Below are positions 1-6,978 of a stretch of 38,677 nt of DNA, piece by piece. Source of the DNA: Candidatus Brachybacterium merdavium (GTDB lineage: Bacteria > Actinomycetota > Actinomycetes > Actinomycetales > Dermabacteraceae); NCBI GenBank assembly GCA_019118275.1, contig DWZH01000062.1, positions 1 to 38,677 on the forward strand. The letters are read 5' to 3'. The notes under the pieces were generated by a model. The model saw nothing but the letters and a program-made list of their open reading frames with translations. It was not told where the DNA came from and searched no databases. Made by a program: the position numbers and the translations under genes. Numbering within the stretch: the first letter of the stretch is position 1; each line of letters opens with the position of its first letter.

Positions 1-2
1 AC

Positions 3-101
3 TCCAGCCTCGACTACGCCAGCCCGGTCGCGTTCGAGAAAGCTATCGAACACGGCCAGGTCGAGACTGAAGAACACACTGATCAGGCCCAAGCCGCTTG
101 A
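3..101 (+). mobile_element. IS3-type transposase, C-terminal end only
   Basis: An open frame runs in from the left edge and stops with TGA at 99-101. Its 32 residues contain SSLDYASPVAFEKA, which matches the extreme C-terminus of IS3-family OrfB (DDE) transposases, where a 'LDY.SP..FE' segment is typical. Only the last part of the element is in the window, so its length, left end and target duplication cannot be judged. The right end should lie within about 15 bp after the stop, but I could not identify a convincing terminal inverted repeat. The element abuts and truncates the sugar-binding gene on the opposite strand. Confidence 0.7.
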
Positions 102-1012
102 TCAACTGTCAACGACTTGCGGGCAAGCCCAATGTCGTGCAGACGGCCGATCCCCGCGGAGGACGTCGCCATGATCGTCTGCCCGTTCACCAACAGGGTC
201 GTCGTCTGGGCGTCTTCCGTCGACTGCCACCCGTCGAGGACATAGCCGTCCGTGATCGTCTTCAGCCGCTCCAGCGGTTCGCGAAGATCCTCGATGGCCG
301 CCTCGCCATCACCCAGCGCGTTCCAGAACCCACCGGCGTCCGAGTACGTCGCGAACATGGGCGCAGCGAGGGGCTTCCAGAGCTGGTCGCTGGGCCAGAC
401 CTCGCCCGCCGCGGTGGCGAGCGGGGCGTCCCCGTTGCCCTTGATCTCGTCCAGCAGCGCGATGAATTCGTCGTAGGTGGTCGGCACGGCCAAGCCGTGC
501 TCCTCGAAATAGTCCTTGTCGTAGACGATGTTCAGACCGATCTCGCCGTTCAGCGCAGAGCTCGGGACGGTGTAGATCTCGCCGTCCTCGGCGGCACCGA
601 TCGCATCGGGGTCGAGCAGGTCCGTCACCGACTCCGGGATCGCGCTCAGCTTACCGGCCGAGATGTAGGTCGCCGTGTCGCGCATGTCGACGATCGCCGG
701 CCAGTTTCCGGTGGCGTCCATGGTCCTCAGAGCGGTCGCGTAATCACTGCCGGAAGGCAGGGGGTCGAGCTGGATCTCAGCGGTCTCGCTGCGTTCGTTG
801 AAGGCATCGACCACGCCCTGGACCACCTCGTTCCAGGTCTCGTCCCCGGTCGCATACAGGAAACGGATGCCCGCGCGCCGACTGCCGCCCCCGCCCCGGC
901 TCGAACCACCCGTACAGGCAGCCAGGCCCATCGTGCCGGCTGCTGCGGCGAGTGCGCCGACCTGACGGCGGGTGACTGCCATCGGGCTGGTCCGGCTGGT
1001 CATACGGCTCAT
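83..1012 (-). pseudogene. ABC sugar-binding lipoprotein, 3' end lost to an IS insertion
   Basis: This is an extracellular solute-binding protein, family 1 (MalE-like), the substrate receptor of a carbohydrate ABC importer. The N-terminus has a Tat-like TRRQ motif, an alanine-rich hydrophobic stretch and a lipobox ending LAAC (Cys33), so it would be a lipid-anchored exported protein. The ATG follows AAGGAGA at 1018-1024. It is 309 residues against about 400-440 for the family. Homology runs to about LHDIGLARKS; the last residues, LTVDQAAWA, are read from the IS end on the opposite strand, so the C-terminus is chimeric. Part of the second lobe is missing, so sugar binding is probably lost. Permease genes would be expected to the left of the window. 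A LacI-type operator lies at 1066-1079, just upstream. Confidence 0.8.
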
Positions 1013-1065
1013 CTCTATCTCCTTTGACTACGAGCGTCGGCAACGAAAGACAGAGCAACGCAGAC

Positions 1066-1079
1066 GGACAACGTTTGCC
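1066..1079. promoter_or_regulatory. LacI-type operator before the sugar-binding gene
   Basis: Imperfect palindrome GGACAACGTTTGCC centred on CG at 1072-1073, 54 bp upstream of the sugar-binding start. It shares the AACGTT core with the site overlapping the ribosome-binding site of the adjacent LacI-type gene. A central CG is the usual signature of LacI/GalR operators. Assignment to this regulator is inferred. Confidence 0.55.
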
Positions 1080-1158
1080 ATATCGATGTCGCGTCCCTGT
1101 CCAGGAGCTCCGGGACGCCTGTCCGTGACGTCTCGTCAGACTCCGGAGCTGACTGGGT

Positions 1159-2217
1159 TCAGAGGAGCTTCTCGCCCCGGAAGATGGGGGAAGTGCCCAG
1201 GGTGAGGTGGCGAGGCTGGCCAGAGGTTTCCGGTTCGAGCGCGAGCGCGAGCGCGGCTTCGCCGAACTTCTCCAGCGGGACCCCGACCGTGCTGAACCGC
1301 GGCAGCAGGTCCCCCAGCACGGGCACGCTGTCGAAGCCGCTGACCTCGATGTCCTCGGGCATCTTCCACCGCATCCCCCGCAGGGCCGCGATGGCGCCGA
1401 CCGCCATGGCATCGCTCATAGCCGCGACCAGCTCGAGCCCGTCGAGCCGGTCCTGGAGCGCCTGAGTGGCCTCGAAACCCCCATCGCGCGAGAACGGGGC
1501 GTTGATCACCAGGTCCGATGACACCTCGACGCCGCCGGCAGCCAGGCCATCCCGGAAGCCTTCGGCACGCTCCGTGGCCGTCACCTCGTCGTCCGGGCCC
1601 GTGATGATCGCGACTCGCCGGACTCCGGCACCCGCGAACGCCTCGGCCAGGCGAAATGCACTCTTGCGGTTATCGACGGTCACCGAGGGATACTCCAATG
1701 GGCTGTCGCCCACCAGCACGACGCGCGTGCCCTGCCCTTCGAGCTTGCGCAGCTGCGCATCCAGAGCTGCTTCGCGCCGGATGTCCGTGGTGCGGGTCGT
1801 ACCTATGATCACCGCGCGATGCCGCTCACCGCGCAACCGCTCGAGCAGCTCCACCTCGTGCTGCGGACTGTCCCGAGTGGTGCGGACGGCGACGGAGAAC
1901 TCCCGCTCCTCCGCAGCATGCATGAAGCCAGAGATGATCGATGACGAGCCGAAGTCATCGATGTCGCTCACCAGGAGGGCAACCGTGCGTGCTCGGCCCT
2001 CTTTCGTGGTCTGGGCAGCGGGGTTCACGGAGTACCCCAGCGAACGCGCCGCGTCAGTGACCCGCTTACGCACTTCCGCGGACCCGCTCTTCTTCCCTCG
2101 CACGCCGCCGTTGAGGACCCGTGACGCCGTCGTCGTGGACACCCCCGCCAACCGCGCGACATCAGCCAGGGTCGGGGGCTTGACCGGAGATCGCGCAGCG
2201 ATGATTTCGAGATCCAT
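1159..2217 (-). CDS. LacI/GalR-family transcriptional regulator
   Basis: A 352-residue sugar-responsive repressor. The N-terminal helix-turn-helix with hinge is clear (TLADVARLAGVSTTTASRVL, about residues 15-34, then NGG and the RKRV..AARSLGY hinge). It is followed by a periplasmic-binding-protein-like effector domain to the C-terminus, including the typical 'SGFDSVPV' segment. I chose the ATG at 2217 because GGAGAGGA lies just upstream; the frame is open 32 codons further but without a good site. The palindrome at 2220-2233 overlaps this ribosome-binding site, which implies autorepression. It sits directly upstream of the truncated sugar-binding gene on the same strand and very likely controls it. 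Confidence 0.9.
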   Translation of the reverse strand: MDLEIIAARSPVKPPTLADVARLAGVSTTTASRVLNGGVRGKKSGSAEVRKRVTDAARSLGYSVNPAAQTTKEGRARTVALLVSDIDDFGSSSIISGFMHAAEEREFSVAVRTTRDSPQHEVELLERLRGERHRAVIIGTTRTTDIRREAALDAQLRKLEGQGTRVVLVGDSPLEYPSVTVDNRKSAFRLAEAFAGAGVRRVAIITGPDDEVTATERAEGFRDGLAAGGVEVSSDLVINAPFSRDGGFEATQALQDRLDGLELVAAMSDAMAVGAIAALRGMRWKMPEDIEVSGFDSVPVLGDLLPRFSTVGVPLEKFGEAALALALEPETSGQPRHLTLGTSPIFRGEKLL

Positions 2218-2219
2218 GG

Positions 2220-2233
2220 GGTTAACGTTATCC
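2220..2233. promoter_or_regulatory. LacI-type operator overlapping the regulator's ribosome-binding site
   Basis: Near-perfect palindrome GGTTAACGTTATCC two bases upstream of the regulator ATG, overlapping its Shine-Dalgarno sequence. The half-sites GGTTAAC and GGATAAC differ at one position. The AACGTT core recurs at 1070-1075. Autoregulation is inferred from position. Confidence 0.6.
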
Positions 2234-2309
2234 TCTCCGCTCGCCTGCCTGCCTCGCGGCCTCGTATCAGCCACACCCTCCAGCACGAGTTCGGGTCCCT
2301 CGCCCGCTG

Positions 2310-2420
2310 TCACGGGTCGATCAGTCCGGCCCGGTGGGCGATGACGATGCCCTGGGCGCGGTCGCGGCCGCCGAGTTCACGCAACACGGAAGCGACGCGG
2401 ATGCACACGGCCTCGTCCGC
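2310..2420 (-). pseudogene. C-terminal remnant of a LuxR-type response regulator
   Basis: Reading the minus strand, about 36 codons ending in TGA at 2310-2312 encode VASVLRELGGRDRAQ..VIAHRAGLIDP. This lines up with the last residues of the intact response regulator at 3383-4042 (VASVLRKLGARDRTQATVIAYRTGLVDP). It covers only the recognition helix and tail of the HTH domain; upstream the similarity ends. It is too short to function and looks like the stump of a deleted paralogue or of a partial duplication. Confidence 0.65.
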
Positions 2421-2473
2421 CGTGATCGGGCTGGGGCTGAAGGAAGGCGCCTACCGGTCACGCGCACACCATT

Positions 2474-2513
2474 CACCCCGCCTCCGGTCAACTCGTGCAC
2501 CCCGCCTCCGGTC
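2474..2513. repeat. 16-bp direct repeat
   Basis: CACCCCGCCTCCGGTC occurs at 2474-2489 and again at 2498-2513, 8 bp apart. It lies in a non-coding stretch between decayed genes. Confidence 0.6.
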
Positions 2514-2517
2514 GGCT

Positions 2518-2594
2518 ACTGGCGGTGTACGCGCACGTGATCCACATACAGCACCACGTACGCGTATACCGCCAGTGAACTACCGCCAGTGAAC
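2518..2594. repeat. Inverted repeat with tandem copies of an ACTGGCGGTA motif
   Basis: ACTGGCGGTGTACGCG at 2518-2533 pairs with CGCGTATACCGCCAGT at 2561-2576 (15 of 16 positions, 27-nt loop). The right arm continues as an exact 14-bp tandem duplication, TACCGCCAGTGAAC, at 2567-2580 and 2581-2594. A related pair is present at 6847-6904. The copies suggest a dispersed palindromic intergenic element rather than a simple terminator; no T-run follows. Confidence 0.6.
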
Positions 2595-2664
2595 GCCCCG
2601 AGCCGTTGATGAACGGAGCCTGGCCCACCCGGCGAGCTCAGCAGGCCGGAGTGATGACCTGCCC

Positions 2665-3235
2665 GAGGATGCCACGTGCGTTCCCCGTGGTAGGCGGCGC
2701 GCTGATGGTTGCGGTCGAGGCGAGATTGGATGAATTCGATCCCGCTGGGCTGCAGAGCGTAGACCTGCTATTCGGGGTCGAACCGGCCGTCACAGCTGGG
2801 ACGTGAGCTCCATTCGCCCTGGGAGACGTGCTCGTCGAGCGCGTGGACAACCACTGCTGACCTGCACCCGGCAGCCACTCTCGCGCCAGAAGAACGTCAT
2901 CGCCACCTGCAGGTTCTGCGCGCTCCGCTGAGCCTTGCGGGAGGTAATGCGAAGACGTGGATACCGTGCTCGTCGAGGTCCTTGAGGATCCGGGGCGGCC
3001 GACGGGAGTGTCGTCGCCCGCGCCGGTCTGGAAGATCAGCGCATGCGGTTGGCGCACGCCGCTGGCGACCGCGCCCTCGAACCAGGTCAGGAAGCCTTCG
3101 CGAGGAACCTCGGGAAGACTTTCCAGGCCGAGGACCGGCGTGTCATCGGGCAGGCGGGCAGAGCGCGGAGCCGGGCGGCGAATTCGCCCATGCGCTCATC
3201 CAGCGCATCGGGCACAGGCCGGTTCACGGGAGATC
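2665..3235 (-). pseudogene. Frameshifted, unrecognised gene relic
   Basis: Protein-like segments occur in successive minus-strand frames without one open frame. These are DALDERMGEFAARLRALP (about 3150-3230), then after a frameshift DDTPVLGLESLPEVPREGF...QPHALIFQTGAGDD (about 3005-3150), then in another frame RILKDLDEHGIHVFALPP (about 2945-3000). Further on, SQGEWSSRPSCDGRFDPE is followed by a stop and QVYALQPSGIEFIQSRLDRN (about 2700-2840). Order and composition suggest one decayed gene. I do not recognise the family. The boundaries are approximate. Confidence 0.4.
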
Positions 3236-3252
3236 TGCGCCGCAGCCGACGT

Positions 3253-3309
3253 CGAGTGTGGAGTTCGAGGGCGTGAGCTTGCCACGAAACCCCGTGAACT
3301 CCACACTCG
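3253..3309. repeat. Perfect 14-bp inverted repeat
   Basis: CGAGTGTGGAGTTC at 3253-3266 and its exact complement GAACTCCACACTCG at 3296-3309 enclose a 29-nt loop. It lies in non-coding DNA downstream of the response regulator gene. No T-run follows on either strand, so a terminator role is uncertain; it may be a dispersed palindromic repeat. Confidence 0.65.
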
Positions 3310-3315
3310 GCGCAT

Positions 3316-3377
3316 CGAGGGGCAGGGGTCAGGGTGCGGCTCACCGCGAGGGGCAGGGGTCAGGGTGAGGCTCACCG
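3316..3377. repeat. 31-bp tandem duplication
   Basis: Two adjacent copies beginning CGAGGGGCAGGGGTCAGGGT start at 3316 and 3347 and differ at one position. A partial third copy (GGGGTCAGGGGTC) runs into the response regulator stop codon region. Confidence 0.7.
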
Positions 3378-3382
3378 CGGGG

Positions 3383-4042
3383 TCAGGGGTCGACCAGCCC
3401 GGTCCGGTACGCGATGACGGTGGCCTGGGTGCGGTCGCGGGCGCCGAGCTTGCGCAGCACGGAGGCGACGTGGGTGCGCACGGTCTCCACGCCCAGGAAG
3501 AGCCGGTCGGCGATCTCGGCGTTGGTGGCGCCGCCAGCGACTGCCTCGAGAACCTCCTGCTCGCGGGTGGTGAGGGCGGGACCGGTGTACCCCTTCGACC
3601 TGGCCCGTGGCCGCAGCAGCGTGCGCACCGCGTCGGGGAACAGCAGGCTGTCACCGTGGGCGATGGTGCGCACGGCCTGGACCATCTCCTGTGCGCCGGA
3701 GCGTTTCAGCAGGAAGCCCGAGGCGCCTGCGAGCAGTGCGTCGAGCACATACCCGTCGTGCTCGAAAGTGGTCACGACCAAGACCTTCGGCGGCTCGGGA
3801 AGGCGCAGCACGAGCTCGGTGGCGCGGATGCCGTCGATATCGGGCATCCGCACGTCCATGCACACCAGGTCCGGGGCGTCGCGGCGGGCGAGAGCGAGAG
3901 CTTCGGCGCCGTCGCCGGCCTCACCGATCACCTCCAGGTCGTCCTCGGCGTCGAGGATCAGGCGCATGCCCTGGCGCACCAGCGGCTCGTCGTCGGCCAG
4001 CAGGATCCGCACGCGGCCGGGCGGGGTAGGGGGCTCACTCAT
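3383..4042 (-). CDS. NarL/LuxR-family response regulator
   Basis: A 219-residue two-component transcription factor. The receiver domain (about 10-125) has the acidic pair D17-D18, phosphoacceptor D63 (VCMDVRMPD), the conserved threonine in VVTTF and the lysine in LLKR. The LuxR-type HTH (about 150-215) contains LTTREQEVLEAVAGG.TNAEIA and VETVRTHVASVLRKL. The ATG at 4042 follows GAGGAGAGGA and overlaps the kinase stop as ATGA, so I rejected a longer upstream frame. It is the last gene of an operon with the kinase and a polytopic membrane protein, and should be phosphorylated by that kinase. The target genes are unknown; the membrane protein upstream is a candidate. Confidence 0.93.
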   Translation of the reverse strand: MSEPPTPPGRVRILLADDEPLVRQGMRLILDAEDDLEVIGEAGDGAEALALARRDAPDLVCMDVRMPDIDGIRATELVLRLPEPPKVLVVTTFEHDGYVLDALLAGASGFLLKRSGAQEMVQAVRTIAHGDSLLFPDAVRTLLRPRARSKGYTGPALTTREQEVLEAVAGGATNAEIADRLFLGVETVRTHVASVLRKLGARDRTQATVIAYRTGLVDP

Positions 4043-5517
4043 GGCTGGGTCCTCTCCTCGAGCAGCGGGACCACGGCCCGTGCCCGCCAGGCGCCGTCGT
4101 CGGGCCCGGCTTCCAGGGTGCCACCCCACAGCTCGAGACGCTCGCGCATTCCGGTCAGACCGCGTCCGCCACGAACGGGGCCCGCTTCGTCGAGGGGAGA
4201 GCTCGGCCCGCCATGGGCGGAGGGGTCGGCAGCGGCCGACGGCTTCCGGGGGTTCTCGACAGTGATGGTCATGGCGGCCTGCCCCGTCGGCCCCTCCCCC
4301 GCCCGGATGGCGAGATGTACGGGGCCGGCCGCACCGTGACGATGGGCGTTGGTCAGCAGCTCGCCGACGATGCGCACCAGGTGCGCGCCCTGCAGTGGCG
4401 ACAGCTCCGAGGGCAGTGCACCCCGCAGGCGCAGATCCATCCCGGCGGCGCGGTGGTCGTCCATCACCTGTTCCAGACGCGACGCCGGCGCCGATGAATC
4501 GAGGGCCGATGAACCACCGGCCGACGAGTCCGGGTCCGCCGCGTCAGATACCAACCGTTCCGGGCCAGGCGCGTCCGGGCCCGTCCCCTGCGGGCCTGTT
4601 GCGCCCGAGCCCGCCGCGCCTGAGCCCGCCGCGCCCGAGCCCCCCGCCCCCGAGTCGCCCGCGCCCGAGTCCGCCGCGTCGGAGGCTGCCGCGTTCCGCC
4701 GCCCGGACGGCTTCCCCGTCTGCTCGTCCCGCAGCTGGGCGAGGACGGCGTCGAGCTCCTCGAGCGCCTCGCGCGCGGTGCTCTCGATCCGTTCCAGGGC
4801 CTGCGCGGTGGCGGCTGGATCATGCTCGAGGACGCGCCGGCCGGCGGAGGCCTGGATGCTCACGATGGTCAGATCGTGACCGATGCCGTCGTGCAGGTCA
4901 CGGGCGATACGGATCCGGTCGGCCTCGCGCTCGGCCTTGGCCAGGGCCACCTCGAGGCGGTCACGGGCGGTCGGGCCCAGCAGCCGGGGCGCCAGGTGCG
5001 CGGCCAGTGCCCCCAGCGGTGCGGCCGCGATCAACGCCACGACCGCGCCCAGCAGTCCGAGTCCGACCGCCGCGACTCGTCCGAGCTCGCCGGTGGGGAT
5101 GGGCAGGACGGTATCGGCCCCGGCGCCCCGCACCGCGTCCAGGACCAGGACGACCGAGGCGGGCAGCAGCATCGTCAGACAGCCCGCGGCGACCAGCCCC
5201 AGCAGCAGGTGCACCTGCACCCAGGCCACGTCCTGGAGGCGATGGATGAGACCGGGGCGGCGTGGGACCACCAGCTCCGTCTCGATGCCGAGCATGGAAC
5301 GGGCCGCGGTGACCTCCAGCTCCCGCACCCCGGGCACCAGGCCGAGCAGCCCACCGAGCAGCACGGCCCCTGCGACGCCGACGCCCAGCACCGCGGGCGA
5401 GGTGCGGTCGTCCGCGCCGACCGGGATCCCCAGGCCCAGCACGAGCACGACGGTGGTGCCGATCGCCGCGCCGATCATCAGCCACGCGAACCGGCGTCCG
5501 TGCCGTCGGATGTTCAC
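4039..5517 (-). CDS. Sensor histidine kinase (HisKA_3 type) with a low-complexity insert
   Basis: A 492-residue membrane kinase. The N-terminal half has several membrane segments (about 8-32, 40-62, 100-130, 150-175). The dimerisation/phosphoacceptor domain has the motif ARDLHDGIGHDLT with His209. The ATPase domain has an N-box GELLTNAHRHG (Asn390) and G-box GGRGLTGMRERL (about 451-462). Between them, residues about 266-346 form a Ser/Gly/Ala/Asp/Pro-rich insert built from imperfect 15-bp repeats (about 4605-4690), unusual for this family. The start is GTG at 5517, overlapping the stop of the upstream membrane protein gene as GTGA. It ends overlapping the response regulator start. The signal sensed is unknown. 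Confidence 0.9.
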   Translation of the reverse strand: MNIRRHGRRFAWLMIGAAIGTTVVLVLGLGIPVGADDRTSPAVLGVGVAGAVLLGGLLGLVPGVRELEVTAARSMLGIETELVVPRRPGLIHRLQDVAWVQVHLLLGLVAAGCLTMLLPASVVLVLDAVRGAGADTVLPIPTGELGRVAAVGLGLLGAVVALIAAAPLGALAAHLAPRLLGPTARDRLEVALAKAEREADRIRIARDLHDGIGHDLTIVSIQASAGRRVLEHDPAATAQALERIESTAREALEELDAVLAQLRDEQTGKPSGRRNAAASDAADSGAGDSGAGGSGAAGSGAAGSGATGPQGTGPDAPGPERLVSDAADPDSSAGGSSALDSSAPASRLEQVMDDHRAAGMDLRLRGALPSELSPLQGAHLVRIVGELLTNAHRHGAAGPVHLAIRAGEGPTGQAAMTITVENPRKPSAAADPSAHGGPSSPLDEAGPVRGGRGLTGMRERLELWGGTLEAGPDDGAWRARAVVPLLEERTQP

Positions 5518-6755
5518 GCCTCCATCCTGGCCGAGACAGTGGGCCCGGGGCGAGGGGCAGTGGTTGATCGGCGGTGAGCGGCATAGCCCCAGACGGCGAG
5601 CGCCAGGGCCGGCCCCCAGACCCCGCACGGGAGGATCAGCGTCATCGAGATCATCACGGCCAGGCCGAACGGCGCGAGGCTGAGCATCATCGGGAGCGCC
5701 GCGAAGGTCAGCAGCGCCGCGGCCGTCAGTCCCGGGATCACTGCTGCGGCCACGGGCACGGGCCGTCCGCCGACGACGGGGAACCAGCGCGGGAACACCT
5801 CACCCCAGGGACGGATCAGGCCGAGGGTGAGGATCACCCCGAGCCAGGCACCGCCGGAGATGGCCAGTCCCCACAGGCGCAGGGACGGGTCAGCCTCGGC
5901 GACGGAGCCTCCCAGCAACGGCCAGGGGGTCAGCCAGGTCAAGCGGATCAGAGCATAGGGCAGCGGACCGCAGGCAGCGATGATCGTGAGCCGCCGGCGG
6001 TGGCGCAGTACCCAGGCCTCGGTGCGGCACACCAGGTGCCGGTGATCACCACTGCTCGAGCGCAGAGTCAGGACCACCACCCCGGCCCAGGCCGCGCCGA
6101 CTGCCACCAGCAGGCCGACGGTCAGGAACTGATCGGCCTGCTCGCGCAACAGCGGGGCGATCGCCGTGCCGACGTCCGTGATCACATCGCGCAGGATCAC
6201 GAGCACGAGGGCCAGCCCCGCCAGCAACACCACCCCCAGGATCCGGGGTCGTCCACGTCGATCCCGCAGGAGCAGCACCGCCAGGCCCACGAGCACCGGC
6301 GGTATCGCCAGGGCGAGGAGATAGCCGACGCTGGACAGGGTCGCCGTGCTGCCGAAGCCTAGCCCGAACACGATCACCTGGAGCGTGCCCACGCCCATGA
6401 CTGCGAGGCCGACCCTGGCGCTGCGGCCGCCCCGGGAGCCGCGGCTGGCCGGGGCACCGTGGCCACCCCGGGAGTCGCGACTGACCCTGGCCCCGCGACT
6501 GACCGGGACGGCGGGGCGCGGCGCGAGGAGGACGATGCCGGTGACGGCGCCGGCCAGGGCCACGACGATCTGCACCCCGTACATCGGGATCGGTCCGATC
6601 GCCTCCAGCAGGGGTGGAGGCGTGGGCAGGTGCGCCAGGGGTGAGCTGTCCGGGGCGGTCAGCCAGCGCACCCCCAGCCCGGCCAGGAGCAGCGTGGCGA
6701 CGACGGCGACGGTGAGCAGGAGGCGTTGGGAACGGGAGGTCTTATCGGAGGTCAT
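5514..6755 (-). CDS. Polytopic membrane protein of unknown function in a two-component operon
   Basis: About 413 residues with some ten hydrophobic segments, a proline-rich extracellular-looking stretch near residues 30-50, and a basic Arg/Gly/Ser-rich loop (repeats of SRGSRGG and SRDSRGG, about 85-115). No enzymatic motif was found and I do not recognise the family. I prefer the ATG at 6755: GAGG lies 8 nt upstream, whereas the in-frame ATG at 6759-6761 is only 2 nt from it. The GTGA overlap with the kinase gene indicates translational coupling. A role as a sensory or regulated partner of the kinase is plausible but only inferred from position. Confidence 0.75.
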   Translation of the reverse strand: MTSDKTSRSQRLLLTVAVVATLLLAGLGVRWLTAPDSSPLAHLPTPPPLLEAIGPIPMYGVQIVVALAGAVTGIVLLAPRPAVPVSRGARVSRDSRGGHGAPASRGSRGGRSARVGLAVMGVGTLQVIVFGLGFGSTATLSSVGYLLALAIPPVLVGLAVLLLRDRRGRPRILGVVLLAGLALVLVILRDVITDVGTAIAPLLREQADQFLTVGLLVAVGAAWAGVVVLTLRSSSGDHRHLVCRTEAWVLRHRRRLTIIAACGPLPYALIRLTWLTPWPLLGGSVAEADPSLRLWGLAISGGAWLGVILTLGLIRPWGEVFPRWFPVVGGRPVPVAAAVIPGLTAAALLTFAALPMMLSLAPFGLAVMISMTLILPCGVWGPALALAVWGYAAHRRSTTAPRPGPTVSARMEA

Positions 6756-6846
6756 ATCCATGTCCTCGAGCCTGGGCCCAGTCCCGGGCCGGCACCTCCC
6801 CTGCGCGGGGGAGACGCCTCCCCCTCCACTGGCCCGCTATGCATCT

Positions 6847-6904
6847 ACTGGCGCCATACGGGCAGGGGCTGCGCATGCTCCGCTCTGTGCACGCATACCG
6901 CCAG
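6847..6904. repeat. Second copy of the ACTGGCG/CGCCAG inverted motif
   Basis: ACTGGCG at 6847-6853, followed by CCATACG, faces CGCATACCGCCAG at 6892-6904. Orientation and core (CTGGCGGTATGCG on the minus strand) match the element at 2518-2594. It lies in the 223-bp gap between the membrane protein start and the AbgT-type gene, where I see no coding potential. Confidence 0.45.
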
Positions 6905-6936
6905 GACGACGTCCGGTCGAGTGGTGGCTTATCTGC

Positions 6937-6960
6937 CAGCCGGCCATGAGGGGCCGGCTG
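6937..6960 (-). terminator. Hairpin downstream of the AbgT-type gene
   Basis: CAGCCGGCC at 6937-6945 pairs perfectly with GGCCGGCTG at 6952-6960 around a 6-nt loop, 18 bp past the transporter stop. It has no T-run, as is common for actinobacterial hairpins. Confidence 0.45.
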
Positions 6961-6978
6961 CTGTGATCGGCGGCCGCC

